Source: Costus lasius
Lineage: Eukaryota; Streptophyta; Magnoliopsida; Zingiberales; Costaceae
Assembly: GCA_027563935.2 (NCBI GenBank)
Contig: CM050446.2
Coordinates: 126,062,499-126,126,498, forward strand
Direction of reading: 5' to 3'
Length of the DNA stretch: 64,000 nt
The notes beneath the pieces were generated by a model. The model ran no database searches, was not told the DNA's origin, and worked only from the letters and a program-made list of their open reading frames with translations. Both the position numbers and the translations under genes were made by a program. Positions 1 to 11,424 of the stretch are shown here, in pieces (the first letter of the stretch is position 1; every line of letters starts with the position of its first letter).

Positions 1-1185
1 GTTTTATATTGTGTTGAAAGCACCTTTGGCTGCTAGGTCTTTTCAAGGCATTCAATTAATTAATCCAAGTTGATTCAAACACACTCGCAAGCTTCGCCAT
101 GTTGTGCCGGGCTAGATAGCGGGTGCGGGTTTATCCGCATATTACTTTTACTAGACATTTATTTTTTATTTTTTTATTTTTTGCTGAAAGACTTAGTTGT
201 TGCTATTAATAGTTTATAATTAATATTGTTTTAACCTGTCTTAATTGTTGCCATTTAGCCTCCCTATTTAGAGGTAGGCATAAGGTAATGTATTAATAGG
301 GTTTTACCTAGTTAATTTTAGTCGGTATGCCTCCACTATATAAGTAGAGGCAAGGGCAATATCTAGAAGATATATTGAGTAGTTGTCCTCTTCTCTTTGT
401 TCTCATTTTTGCTTGTCCGATATTAAAAGTGGCTTTGATAGGTTTCTCACTCACACATCGGTAGACGGAACAACACCGATTCTATGTTGAGGCAAGAGAA
501 ACAAACAGAGAGCATGTGCAAGGTTTGACATCTTTGCCTTAGAATGGAGGAGCAATTAATTCGATTTAGTTGCCCATGCAAAATAAAACAGAAAAACACA
601 GCTAAAAAATATCTAATCAAATCAAACGTGATAAATCTATCCTAAGGCAAAAGATGCGGACTCTTGCACAAGCTTTGTTCCGCTCTCTTGCTTCAAGATA
701 TAACTGGTGCTGTTCCATTTGCTGGTGCATTGGTGAGGAACTTGTCAGAGCTGCGTTCAATGTCAAACATGCGAAAATGAGAGTGAAGAGAGAAGAAGAC
801 AAATGCTTGATATATCTTCTAGATGTTGTCCTTGCCTCTACTTATATAGTGGAGGGGCAACAACTAAAATTAACTGGTAAAACCTTATTAATAGATTCCC
901 TCACGCCTACCTCTAAATAGGGAGACTAAATTGTAATAATTAAGACCGGTTAAAACGATCTTAATTATAAACTATTAATAGAAACAACTAAGTCTTTGAG
1001 TGAAAATAAAGAAATAGAAAATAAATGCTAGGTAAAAATAATATGCAGATAAACCCGCACTCGTGACCGTAGCTTGGCCCTGTGTGGCATGGTGCACGTG
1101 TGTGTTTGGATTAGCTAAGATTAATTAATTGAACACCCTTGAAAAGCCCAATGGGCAAGGGTGCTTCAACAGAATATAAACCCAA
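1..1185. repeat. Large foldback inverted repeat (about 1.2 kb) next to the helicase gene
   Basis: Two diverged arms face each other. The left arm runs from the window start to about 550, the right arm from about 635 to 1185, with a loop of roughly 85 bases. Paired landmarks by eye: the TTCAATTAATTAAT blocks near 50 and 1125, CCCTATTTAGAGGTAGGC near 262 against its complement near 908, the TATATAAGTAGAGGCAAG block near 338 against its complement near 830, and CATCTTTGCCTTAG near 530 against its complement near 645. Each arm has a TATA-like core, so the arms may derive from two head-to-head LTRs. The left end may lie outside the window. No coding region was recognised. Confidence 0.75.
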
Positions 1186-1239
1186 GTTTCTCTTCTAAAT
1201 CCCTCCGGACTTAAGGGACTTTTGGGTTTTTCCTTTAAA

Positions 1240-1267
1240 ACTCCAACAGTGTTGTATTTGTTGCAAG
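1240..1267 (+). other. Possible 3' end of the preceding helicase exon
   Basis: TTGCAAG followed by GTAAGT at 1268 forms a strong donor. Joined to the acceptor at 1469 it restores the Leu-Gln-Gly-Lys-Asp-Val order expected just before motif I. Residues further upstream do not match the expected Q-motif region, so the exon is either cut off here or this is chance. Confidence 0.35.
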
Positions 1268-1469
1268 GTAAGTACCAAATATAGTCCCCTAAACGACTAT
1301 ACTTAGTTTGTCCCTATCCTTCCCTACATTTCTTACATGACGCATAGTGACATGCTCATATTTGCAATGTATTCTTGAAAAACATGTTTATGGTGCTGAT
1401 TTGGTGGTGGCCATCCTAGGTGGTACTTTCTTGTCTTTTTCATGATTATAATCTTTTTCTTTTTTGCAG

Positions 1470-4438
1470 GAAAAGATGTTCTTGCAAAAGCTAAAACTGG
1501 AACCGGGAAAACCGTGGCATTTTTGGTGAATATCTAGCTTTCCAAGCTCTGCGTTGTTTTTACAGATTGCAATTTATGCTTTTTGCACAATCACATGGTT
1601 TTTTTTTCCATGTGTTAATAAGAACAAACGGTTGGTTTCAGCTTCCAGCAATTGAAGTAGTGTCAAAATTACCTCCTGTTGATCGTGATCAAAGAAAGCC
1701 ACCGATAAATGTCGTGATTATCTGCCCTACTCGGGAGCTTGCTGTTCAAGCTGGTGCGGAGGCTGATAAGCTTGTAAAGTTTCACCCCTCAATTGGTGTG
1801 CAAGTAATAATGGGTGGAACACGACTAGCACTAGAACAGAAAAGGATGCAAACTAATCCATGTCAGGTGACCTTTTCTTTTACTGTAAAAGTCAGTTATG
1901 CTTAATAATGAAGCACAAGTTCTGTAGATTCTTGTAGCTACACCTGGAAGATTCAGAGATCATATTGAGAACACACCAGGATTTGCTACGCGGCTGATGG
2001 GTGTCAAAGTCCTTATCCTTGATGAAGCTGACCGTCTCCTAGACATGGGATTTAGAAAGGATATTGAGAAAATTGTTGCTGCTGTTCCAAAACAACGTCA
2101 AACCCTTCTATTTTCTGCAACTGTTCCAGATGAGGTTTGTTTTTTTTCAATAACTAATATTTGTTATTACGGAGTATCTTGATAGTTTTTCTTCAAAATG
2201 CCCAGGTACGGCAAATATGTTATATTGCTATGAAAAGAGAACTTGAGTTTATTAATACAGTCGAAGAAGGAACAGAGGAAACACATTCACAGGTACTTCG
2301 ACCACGGCTATGTGTTACCTTGTTTGCTAGGATAGTTTGTGTGAAGATCTCTCTTAAATCTTAAGTGGTCTGATTGTTCAGGTTAGACAGATGCACTTAG
2401 TTGCACCACTTGATGCACAATTCCCTTTGTTGTATAGTCTTCTCACGGAACACATTTCGGATAACGTTGACTATAAGGTATGGGATTTTTTGGAATCTCG
2501 TTGCATATCCATTTTTATTGTCTCGTTCTTTTTGCCACTTCTGATGGGGCCATTACAGGTTATTGTGTTTTGTACAACTGCAATGATGACAAAGCTTGTA
2601 GCGGACCTTCTTTCTGAGTTAAAACTTAATGTTCGTGAGATGCATTCTAGAAAGGCACAGGCATACAGAACCAGGGTATCTAAAGAGTTTAAGGAATCAA
2701 AAGGTCTTATTCTTGTGAGTTCTGATGTTTCAGCACGAGGAGTTGACTATCCAAATGTCACACTTGTAATACAGGTCTTTTTCTCTCAGCTCAGATTATT
2801 TAATTAGTTCACTTTTTGTCTTTATAAATTTAGTGATGAATTTCATTCTTGTGCCAGTGTTTAATTAAAGGAACTATTGAAATGAAAACCAATGCTTGCA
2901 ACACAACACTTTGACCCAATGTGCATTAGTATTGTTTAAGTGCAGATATGCAATGCACCACTTCCTTAGGTTCATTACATTTTAACTACTCCTAAACTTC
3001 TTGTTAGTTTAAATAATAGGAATTCACTGTGCAACGCCCAATGGGATACGAGAAATAATTATTTTCTTTCATGTGAGATATAGGATTTTATCTCGACTAG
3101 TATGTTTGGTATTTCATTGTTGTATGCCGTTGACATTTACAACTAAAAGTTGTTACGTGAAAAGGGAAGTTTGTATGAGAAGTGTTATATTAGTTTGCAG
3201 TGATGTACTTTTGACGCACCAGATAATTCCACCATAACTTTTCAATCTTTTGTGCAACAAAACTGGTTGGCTTTCCTTTCTTCTCTTTAGCTAATTCATA
3301 GTTTCGTGTTATATTGTTTTTATATTTTAAAACTCTGTTCAAACGGCAATCCTATTGGATCATTTCTCTTTTAACCGTGTTTTCTAGCCATGATTAAACG
3401 TTTTGTTTATTCATGCTCATACCTTCTTGTTACCATTTTGATTTTGCAGAACAATGTAGACAGGGCATTCATATCTGCCCAAAATACTGAACCAAATTCA
3501 TGTTGATGAATGACTGTCAATTTTTTTATTCAATTTTACTTGGAATGATTTTCTTGCTTGAACTACAGTTAGGAGTCCCTGCCGACAGAGAGCAATATAT
3601 ACATCGGCTGGGTAGGACTGGTCGGAAAGGTCAGGAGGGAACAGGAATCCTGATGTTGGCACCATGGGAAGACTTCTTTTTGAGTAGCGTAAAGGACCTA
3701 CCAATAACAAAGGCTTCATTACCAACAGTTGACCTAGATATGAGAAAAAAAGTGAGTACCCTATTATTTACATTCTATCATACTTGCTGGTTTCATATGG
3801 TAAAATATTTCATCATTAAGTGGATATCATTGTCTTTTATGAATTCTTTCTGCTGCACACGAAACAATTTGAATCAAACTCAATATAATGTTCTCCATTA
3901 ATTTTCTATTCAGCTTTAGTACTTCAGCCTTCTCTTTCCTCGGCTCTTTTTTTAGAATTACTACCTTTTTTGTTGGTTGGAAAATGAAATTCTCTGGCAA
4001 CAACTATCTCATACTGAACTCGTCGGAATTCCTTATTTATTTTCTGTATAATCAGGACGGTTGATATAACGTCTTATACTATTATTATCATGGCTTAGTT
4101 GTTGCTTGTGGACTTCCATGGAGTGTTCCAAGTTGTGTTTTAGCGTCTAGTTGTCTTTATCCTGACATCTTCTTAATACCGATTTAACTAGAATTTAACT
4201 GCCATTACAGGTGGAACGTGCATTGGCACATGTAGAGCCGAGGAACAAAGAATCAGCATATCAAGCATGGCTTGGGTACTACAACTCTAATAAGACTATT
4301 GGTCGTGACAAATACCAACTTGTATCCCTTGCTAATGAGTTCAGCAGAAGCATGGGACTCGATAATCCCCCTGCTCTGCCCAAACTTATACTCAGAAAAA
4401 TGGGACTGAACAATGTCCCAGGCTTGCGAGCAAAGTAG
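1470..4438 (+). CDS. RH26-like: DEAD-box ATP-dependent RNA helicase, RH25/RH26/RH31 type (5' end missing)
   Basis: ATP-dependent RNA unwinding enzyme of the DEAD-box family. Exons read from GT/AG borders and family similarity: 1470-1525, 1642-1866, 1928-2134, 2206-2292, 2382-2477, 2559-2774, 3569-3751 and 4211-4438, stop TAG at 4436. Motif I AKTGTGKT is in the first exon, motif Ia PTRELA and GG in the second, TPGR, DEAD ([12 protein letters not shown]) and SAT in the third, ARGVDYP in the sixth, and [10 protein letters not shown] in the seventh. The C-terminal exon matches the plant RH26 tail, including the [14 protein letters not shown] stretch. The N-terminal extension and Q motif are absent: upstream of 1470 there is only a possible donor at 1267/1268 that would join in the right phase, then the foldback repeat. 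The 793-base intron before exon seven holds no recognised gene. The gene may be intact beyond the window with the repeat in an intron, or it may be 5'-truncated. Confidence 0.9.
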
Positions 4439-6539
4439 TATTTTCTAGGTGGCGTCGTTTAGTTTATTCATTTTTTTAGAAATTATATTGTATTTATAAG
4501 AAACAGCCATGGGGCCCGCGCGGTGAAATTGAGCGATCAAGATATTTATTTTAGCTTTTCTTGATGTCTTATCGTTTATTCCAGCCACGGTTAATGACTT
4601 TTTTTTCGTTCTAGCTAAAGCTCTTTCGTATTTGGCGTTTTATCTGTTTCTCTTTGTAGTATACCAAAATAGTAAATTTATATCCATGTCGAGGTGTCGA
4701 AGTTATTTAGTGGTTACTATTCCTTGTCTAAATTCCAAGCGAGTATCGGAAGCTTCTCTGTAGTTTTACTACTGGCGACGGAGAAGAAAAAGCATATATA
4801 AATATATTTTTATGGCAGATGCCTCTGAAATGAGTTACAGAATTGGGAGAATCTGATACCACTTGTGCTTTTCCACCCCGCGGCAAAGCAGAGTACGGAT
4901 TTGATTTTAATACCAAAGCCTACGATAAGAACTTTGGGAAGGAATCTTCGACTGAGAATCCTGTTAATCTAGGTCCTTGAAACTCTGGAGCCCAAGTTTC
5001 TCTTTAAATTTGTCAACCTTGTTTTTGTCAAGGATATACAGAATGCCTGAGGTTGTGACTTCAAAATTTCTGATCTGTTTGGAAGTGTCAGTCAAAGAAG
5101 CTAGTATGTTGGATTAGTCGGACTGAAGTGCCTTCTTCATCTCATGTATAAGGCTTAATGCTTCTGAAGGTTTTCAGAAACTAAGAAAAATATGAAGACT
5201 AAAGAGAAAACATGAGTTGTTGTAACAATGGAAGACAAGCGGACGTGCGCATTGTTTCCTACAGTAAAGTGGCATCGCAGCATGAAAAGATGAGAGTCGC
5301 TCCCTATATGTGTCACATCATTTTAAAGCTTGCATCTAGTCTAGCACAGACAGATAAAAGGTAAAAGGTATTTGAGTATTATGAGAGGAATGCGATACTG
5401 TCATAATAAAAGCAGAAATAAAGATGCTGATTTTGCAAGTAGGAAAAGAAGGATTCTTTTATAGTTAAAAATGTCCATATATGAACGGAAAGTGATGAGG
5501 CTCTGTATTAATCTACATTACAGCTGAAACAAGAAAACAATGTACATATAACAAAAGGTCGAAGAAGTGTGATACTGTCAGGAGCCTCAGCAACAAAATG
5601 AAAAAGCCTGTAGTTGCCGAGCATTTCTCTACTACACCTTCAGCTTGGTTCATGCAATGTTGTTGTTGGGTTGCTGTTTTCCTGAGGACATGCAGCAGCC
5701 AGCAGGCTGAGTTCGTCCAGAGGATGTTCAGCCATGTGATAGTGAAAGAGATGGATGCACGGAGGAATTCCCAAGAAAGTCAGGGAATGGGAATGGGGTA
5801 AATCGGCCACTAGGAAGTCAGGAAAGTGATCCTCTACAAAGGCAGGGGTGTGGCAGTTCAGAGCAGCAGCAAAGTTGGATTCCATTCAACAATTAGTAAA
5901 TCCTTGGATGGTGGCAAAAAGACGGGGCAAAACAAGGGCGCAAGTCTTAGTTTTGGCTTCTCATGTCTCACTTTAGCTTCTTGGAGGTGAAATAATAATC
6001 CTCACTCAGCTCATCCTGTCTCTTGTTATTATTCAGTAGTGTATTGTGATAATGTATATTACTATATAATTTACCTTTTTGTTTTCATTGTGCCCGACGC
6101 TACAGATAATTTGTTTGTTCTTTTACTTTAATGTTGATCAGAATACATGGTCATTCATGTCTAGGTAGAGCTAAATTTTGTGTGTTGGCCTCACTGTGGC
6201 TGAGCTTGGTAGAAAGGATATATAGGATGCCTACTAGATCCTCCAATTTTAAACTCTATACAATGAAACACTTAGAGGTGAGCAACATAATGTAACATAT
6301 ATTATTTGTTAATTTTTTTCTTTTGTACTTTTTGCAATTTTTTTTAATGACTGCAGCCCAGAGCTTATCCTCTTTGGAAGAAACTAAGTCGATCATCATT
6401 ATCATCATCATCATTCTACTGGAATAAAAAGAGAATTTATCTGACAAAATCCACATATTGGAATGAAGGACAAAATAAAAAGTTCAAGGACCACTTGACT
6501 GTCTGAAGGATTGCTCCCTCCTTTCACAAAGTCTTCTTT
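4439..6539. other. Helicase 3' flank, no gene recognised
   Basis: AT-rich sequence directly after the helicase stop, probably including its 3' untranslated region. Short open frames near 5.6-5.9 kb show no recognisable domain. A small imperfect ATC microsatellite lies near 6395-6416. Confidence 0.5.
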
Positions 6540-6729
6540 CCTTTTTCTTTTTCTTTTATTTTTACCCAGACCAAACACTTGTGGAGAAGTAAGAACTGAA
6601 CTTTTTTTTTAGTACACTATCTGAAACACTTTCTTCCCTTTTTTTTCTTTTCTTTTATTTTTACCGAGACCAAACACTTGTGGAGAAGTGAGAACTGGAC
6701 ATTTTTTTTCGTACACTATCTGAAACACT
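6540..6729. repeat. Tandem duplication, unit about 95 bp, two copies
   Basis: Copies at about 6540-6630 and 6636-6729 share a pyrimidine-rich stretch, AGACCAAACACTTGTGGAG, and end in ACACTATCTGAAACACT. They differ by scattered substitutions and a poly-T length change. Confidence 0.9.
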
Positions 6730-7225
6730 GCACAACACAGACAAAACAGAAAAATTTGTCTTATCTGCTTCAGGGAAAGGAAGACACAGCTGGGGCCGTC
6801 AGTGGATCAATTTCTTTACCAGTGAAATAATTCTCTAGGTTGCCTGTCTTGATAAGAATATGCCATCCTACAGTCAGAACATTTTTCTTTCTTTGTTTAC
6901 TTCTTTTATGAGCTAACTTTGGAGCTTATGTCTAACACCATTCTCCCTTTTTAAAAGTTATTAGAGATAATTCAAAAGAAAATCTTATAGATTGAGTGAC
7001 TTAGCTAATTTATCCATTTGATTATTAGATAAGCACACAAAAAGACCATGATATTCTAGCATCAGTTCCAAGCAACTTGGAGCTAATAATTCATAAGTTT
7101 CAACCAAACAATGCCTCTCCACTACTCTTCCATGGGATGATCTAATAAAGTTGCATGATTACATTTTTTTACAATTGAAATTATCAAGTGAAATTTGGTT
7201 TTGTAAGAAAACACTAATACCATGG

Positions 7226-7790
7226 TAGACCTGGCAAAATCTGACCCGACCTGCTCACTTGACCCGACACGACACAAAGTTAGGCGAGTTCGGATTAGTC
7301 ATAATCGTGTTCGAGTCATAAACAGGTCAACCCATTTATGACCCGAAAATAATTGGGTCGTGTCGGGTTGTAAACGGGTTGACCCGTTTAATCCGATTAC
7401 ATTATATATTTATATATAAATAATTTAAATATAGGCTCACCTAACTCCTATTGCAAGCCTATAATCCCAAATATCTTTTAACTATCGTTTAACCCAAATT
7501 TCGGTCCACACATAAGCCAAAAATTTTATTATTTTTAATAAAAATTTTATTAATTTATAATTTATATTTAAAATATAAATAATAAACAAGTTATTCGGGC
7601 TATGTCGGGTTGACCCGATTATATTCGAGTTGTGTTCGTGTTAGAAAGTTTGGCCTAATTAATTAAACGGATCGTATTCGAATTGGATAAGTCAGATACT
7701 CGACACTCGTTTTACCTAAATCGAATTTTATTAATAGATACTTGATTACGTATAATCGAATTTGGATAAATCAGATACTCGCTAAAATCA
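7226..7790 (+). mobile_element. Non-autonomous hAT-like element with GACCCGAC-type repeats, copy 1
   Basis: It begins with TAGACCTGGCAAAATCTGAC, followed by dispersed GACCCGAC/GGGTTGACCCG words, then an AT-rich core and further GGGTTGACCCGA words. A second copy in opposite orientation lies at about 18895-19540. It has no coding capacity. The right terminal repeat is decayed, so that end is approximate. Subterminal short GC words flanking an AT-rich core are typical of hAT-derived elements. Confidence 0.65.
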
Positions 7791-8672
7791 TAGCTATAGA
7801 GATAAAAAATATTTACTCCTTTTAATTTGGACTAAGAAAATATCATTCTATTTTTTTGTTGTTAAAATTTAACCTCCATGTTGACTAATTAAGAAATATA
7901 TATCAGTGGAGTAGGCTGACATCCCATTGCAATGATTTGCCTCACACTTTGAGGAGCATCAACGTGCAGTACTCATTTGGGACCTCAAATGACCAACAAC
8001 CAAGCAGTCAGATATTGGAATGTCTTGGTTGGCAACATTATGGATCTTGCCAAAAAGAACCATCACGCCTCCACTCCTAATTTGGCAAACCACACAAGAA
8101 CTTGTATCTTTTTATTTGTTATTTTTTCCCTTTTACAGTTTTTGACAAAAGAATAGTCACAAGATATTCGGCCATGAAATAAATAATTTAATGTTTCTAC
8201 ATGACTAATAATTTTATGAAACAATATAAAAATTAACACAAGAAAAATAATATCACAAGAGAGATGACCTCGTAACATTGTATTTTTTCAGACGGAATCC
8301 AAGACGGAATCCACAGCAGAAAGAAGAAAGTATAAAATGAATTTAATAAATTTTACTATTAAATTTAATATATATATATTTTTTCACTGTAAATTCGGTC
8401 AAGAAAACACTTCCATAAGAAAATACGAGAATAGCCCGCAACTCATTTGACCCCACCCACCGAACGCAATCAATTGAATTCACTTGTGTTACCAAGAAAA
8501 CGATATGAGCAGGGAAATTATTACGACTTTTACTTGCAGCTACAATATTAAAACTCTCTTTTACATAAGAAAAAAAAACTTTCGGAATTCGGAGTGCAAA
8601 ACTCAAAATTTGAAATAAGAGGAAAAAGAAGAAAAAAAACCTTTTCTATTAAGCGAATGACGTGGCGAGGAG
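7791..8672. other. AT-rich intergenic DNA 3' of the ERF gene
   Basis: No gene or recognised repeat; it includes the presumed 3' flank of the minus-strand transcription factor that ends at 8673. Confidence 0.5.
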
Positions 8673-9650
8673 TTAGAGGGCAGGAATCCGGAACAAATCG
8701 GGAATGCCGTCGAAACAATTGTCAGGTTCCCACATGGACGGTCCGATGTCATCCCTCGTAGCGGCGCCGATGAAGACGTTTCCGAACTCGGCTACGAATC
8801 CGATCGGCGCCGAGTCGATGAAAGAGATCCACGGCTCGGAGCCGTCAAAGCTAGGGAAGCTGCTGAACAGCTCCGGCACTTCCTTCAACGGCGAGAAATC
8901 ACTGGGCTCCTCCGGCAACGCCTCCGGCGGGGGCATCGGGACCTCCTCTGCGAGGTAGAGCGAGGAGATGGAAGCGGCGGATGAGCTGCCAACGGAGGAT
9001 TGAGAGGCGAGGTGAAGCGAGTCGATGGTGGGGTCGTACTCGCCGGAGACGGAGGCGAGGTTGTTGTCGGAGAGATTCTTGTTTAGGCCCGGCGCGGAGG
9101 ACATGTCCATGGGGGAGGTGGATAGGGCAAAGTTGGTGGTGGCGCTGGGGCCCCGGAGCTTGATCGCGGCGGAATCGTACACCATGGCTGCCTCCTCGGC
9201 GGTATTGAACGTGCCGAGCCACACGCGCACGCGCCGCCAAGGGTCGCGGATCTCCGCCGAGTACTTCCCCCAGGGCCGCCGCCGCACGCCTCGGAACCGC
9301 TTCGCGTCGCCTTCGTCCTCGTCCGCGGCCATGGCCTTACTCCTCTTTCCGTGGTTGGCCACGGCGGCCTTGGGGGACGCAGCCTTGCGGTTCTTGGTAG
9401 CGGAGGAAGGGCGGGCCTCGAGGCGGATCTCCTGCACGTAGCGCCGCACGCGGCGGCCTGCGTCGGCTTCATCTCCGGAGGAGTCGGTGGGGTCGAGGTC
9501 GTCGCAGAAGACGCGAACGGTGCGACGCGGCGCCGGCGGCGAGCATCCCCCGTGCTTGGGCCGTCGTGGAGGCGCCAGCGGCTTTCGGATTACTTCGACG
9601 TGCTCCTTGAGAAAGGTCTCCAAGAAAGCGGTCGAATCCATCGCTTTCAT
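8673..9650 (-). CDS. AP2/ERF transcription factor, cytokinin response factor (CRF) type
   Basis: Intron-less 325-residue DNA-binding regulator of the ERF group VI (CRF) class, expected in the nucleus and acting on GCC-box-like promoter sites. The CRF signature is at residues about 43-79: a [18 protein letters not shown] stretch followed by [13 protein letters not shown]. The single AP2/ERF domain is at about 118-175, starting [18 protein letters not shown]; the Ala and Asp in SAEIRDP are the ERF-type rather than DREB-type residues. A basic stretch (GKRSK) at 101-105 may help nuclear import. The C-terminal half is Ser/Pro/acid rich with SP sites (SPLKE near 253) and probably activates transcription. 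The start was chosen at 9650 (MKAMDST) because conserved sequence begins there; the frame stays open to an upstream Met at 9890, but that extension is unlike the family. GC-ending codons dominate. It is divergent from the ATL gene at 10795. Confidence 0.92.
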   Translation of the reverse strand: MKAMDSTAFLETFLKEHVEVIRKPLAPPRRPKHGGCSPPAPRRTVRVFCDDLDPTDSSGDEADAGRRVRRYVQEIRLEARPSSATKNRKAASPKAAVANHGKRSKAMAADEDEGDAKRFRGVRRRPWGKYSAEIRDPWRRVRVWLGTFNTAEEAAMVYDSAAIKLRGPSATTNFALSTSPMDMSSAPGLNKNLSDNNLASVSGEYDPTIDSLHLASQSSVGSSSAASISSLYLAEEVPMPPPEALPEEPSDFSPLKEVPELFSSFPSFDGSEPWISFIDSAPIGFVAEFGNVFIGAATRDDIGPSMWEPDNCFDGIPDLFRIPAL

Positions 9651-10794
9651 CAACAAAACAACACGCTCGCAAGTCGCACCCCCTCTCTTCACATCGGTGT
9701 TCGGCATATACTCTGCTTCCCCCGGCCCTATTTCGACAAAACTATCGGAAAAATCCAATCTTTTTGACGCCAAAAAAGCAAGCAAGGAAAGAGGGCTGGG
9801 GTAAAAAGGCGGAAAAGGAGCGATTCCTCTGCAATCACAGGACCGAGGCGAATAAAGATGGGTTGGATTGGCCGCCTCAGCAGCCACCACTACCAGAACA
9901 AAGCCCCCAAAAGGTTAGTCTAAGGAGGGCACAGACTCGAGAGGGTTAGGGAAAGCAGAAAAGCGGTGAAATTTCCAGGCAAGCTTCGGCGATTTGGGAA
10001 CCATAACGCCATTGATAGGATTCCAGCAGCAACAAAGGAAATCGAGAGAGACGAGCTCCTTTCTACCTTGAAACCCTGGGGAGGTAACGGGGAAGGAGAG
10101 AGAATTGGCCGCAGGGTGGTGGAGCACCAATGGCGGTCGTGGAGAAGCACACGGTGTAGGGCGACGAGGCGATTGAGCGAGTGTTGCCTGATCCGCGAGG
10201 CAGAAGAACAGTCTCGAGAGCTGCTCGAAGTTTTATAGCAAATCGGATTTTAGATAATCTGGGGGCGATTCGGATCCTAGGTCTCGGACTCCAACCCGTA
10301 TTCGGAGAATTTGAGGTGATTCGGATTCTTATGTGTCTACGTTCACATTTGCTATTTTTCTACATTATCTCCGTTTAATTTATTAAATATTTATAATTAA
10401 CATTTTTTTAATATTATTTACTCTATTTAATTACATTAAATACTATACTAAACGCTCATTCATTACTTTATTAAATAATTTTTTGTGTTAACTTATTTGA
10501 TTTAAATATATCCATAAAAATATTTAAGTAATATAATTTATGGATGCAGAGGAAAAAAAAATCAGAATATTCTTTTTTTAAAAAATCAACGGAAAAACAA
10601 GACCGCTCTTTCTTCACTCGACAGTTCACACTTTGACGCGCCCCCATTAAATGCGTGCCCTGCGCAGTCCCACCCACCTCGCCCAAAAAGGCAAGCTTTC
10701 CTTCCCCCCCTCCCTCCCCTTCCCTTCTCTCCCTCACAATGCCACCACTCCCCTTCCTATCCCCCTCCTCCCCCTCCCTCCTCTCCGCCCAAAA
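9651..10794. promoter_or_regulatory. Shared divergent upstream region of the CRF and ATL genes
   Basis: 1144 bases separate two start codons that point away from each other. The half next to the CRF gene (to about 10240) is GC-rich and is probably its long 5' leader. The middle (10240-10600) is very AT-rich. The last 100 bases before the ATL start are a C/T-rich leader. Confidence 0.6.
10231..10238 (-). promoter_or_regulatory. Probable TATA box of the CRF gene
   Basis: On the minus strand this reads CTATAAAA, at the border between the AT-rich core and the GC-rich leader. It implies a leader of about 550 bases, possibly with an intron. The assignment rests on position and motif only. Confidence 0.4.
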
Positions 10795-11424
10795 ATGTCC
10801 ACTCTCTCCTCCGCCGCGTCCGGCGGCGCCTCCACCTCCGCCTCTGCCTCCGCGTCCGCCAAAACTTCCACTACCTCTCCATCCATCTTCACCGCCTTCG
10901 GCCTCCCCTTCGCCATCGCCTTCTCCCTCGGCCTCATCGGCTTCCTCTCCGCTCTCCTCCTTGCGTCATACGTTTGCTGCCGCCGCCGCCGCCACCGCCG
11001 CCGTCCCCGGACCGCCCACCCAGTCCCTCCCCCGGCCGACGGCGTCCCCCTGCCCCGCATAATCTTCGTCACCGAGGACGAAGACGGCGACGACGACGAT
11101 GGCGGCGGAGGCCGGCCACCCGGGCTCGACCCGTCTGTCTTTGCCTCGTATCCTAAGTTCCCCTTCTCCGCGGCCAAGGGCGGGGATACTGCTTGCTCGA
11201 TTTGCCTTTGCGAGTACCGGGAGGGGGAGATGCTCCGGATGTTGCCCGACTGCCGCCACTACTTCCATCTGATTTGCGTTGATGTCTGGCTCCGGCTTAA
11301 CGCCTCTTGCCCGGTCTGCCGGACCTCGCCGTTGCCTACGCCGGTTTCTACTCCAATCTCGACGCCGTTGTCGGAACTTGTGCCGCTCTCTCAGTTCGCA
11401 GCTGACCGTAGGAGGAGTAGTTAG
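10795..11424 (+). CDS. ATL67: RING-H2 finger E3 ubiquitin ligase, ATL family (ATL67-like)
   Basis: Intron-less 209-residue membrane-anchored E3 ligase that would pass ubiquitin from an E2 enzyme to a target protein. A Ser/Ala-rich N terminus (1-35) is followed by one hydrophobic membrane segment at about 36-60 (ending LLLASYVCC), a strongly basic stretch CCRRRRHRRR, an acidic Asp-rich linker (95-102) and the ATL hallmark GLD motif at 110-112. The RING-H2 is complete: Cys134, Cys137, Cys153, His155, His158, Cys161, Cys172 and Cys175, with canonical spacing and the Pro before the seventh ligand. The C-terminal tail with PLPTPVSTP, TPLSELVPLSQ and ADRRRSS resembles ATL67. The start at 10795 was preferred over an upstream in-frame Met at 10651 because the extra residues are low complexity and a C/T-rich leader precedes 10795. 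GC-ending codons, like the neighbouring CRF gene. Confidence 0.93.
   Translation: MSTLSSAASGGASTSASASASAKTSTTSPSIFTAFGLPFAIAFSLGLIGFLSALLLASYVCCRRRRHRRRPRTAHPVPPPADGVPLPRIIFVTEDEDGDDDDGGGGRPPGLDPSVFASYPKFPFSAAKGGDTACSICLCEYREGEMLRMLPDCRHYFHLICVDVWLRLNASCPVCRTSPLPTPVSTPISTPLSELVPLSQFAADRRRSS

Noticed and set aside
5598..5885. Open frames on both strands 3' of the helicase
   Set aside because: Short, overlapping, no domain or splice support.
8899..9767. Several long open frames on both strands overlapping the CRF gene
   Set aside because: Shadows caused by high GC content; only the AP2/CRF frame has domain content.
9651..9890. Longer CRF start at 9890
   Set aside because: The extra 80 residues are unlike the family and lie in the leader; MKAMDST at 9650 fits better.
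10655..11268. Pro- and Arg-rich open frames overlapping the ATL gene
   Set aside because: Shadow frames of a GC-rich exon.
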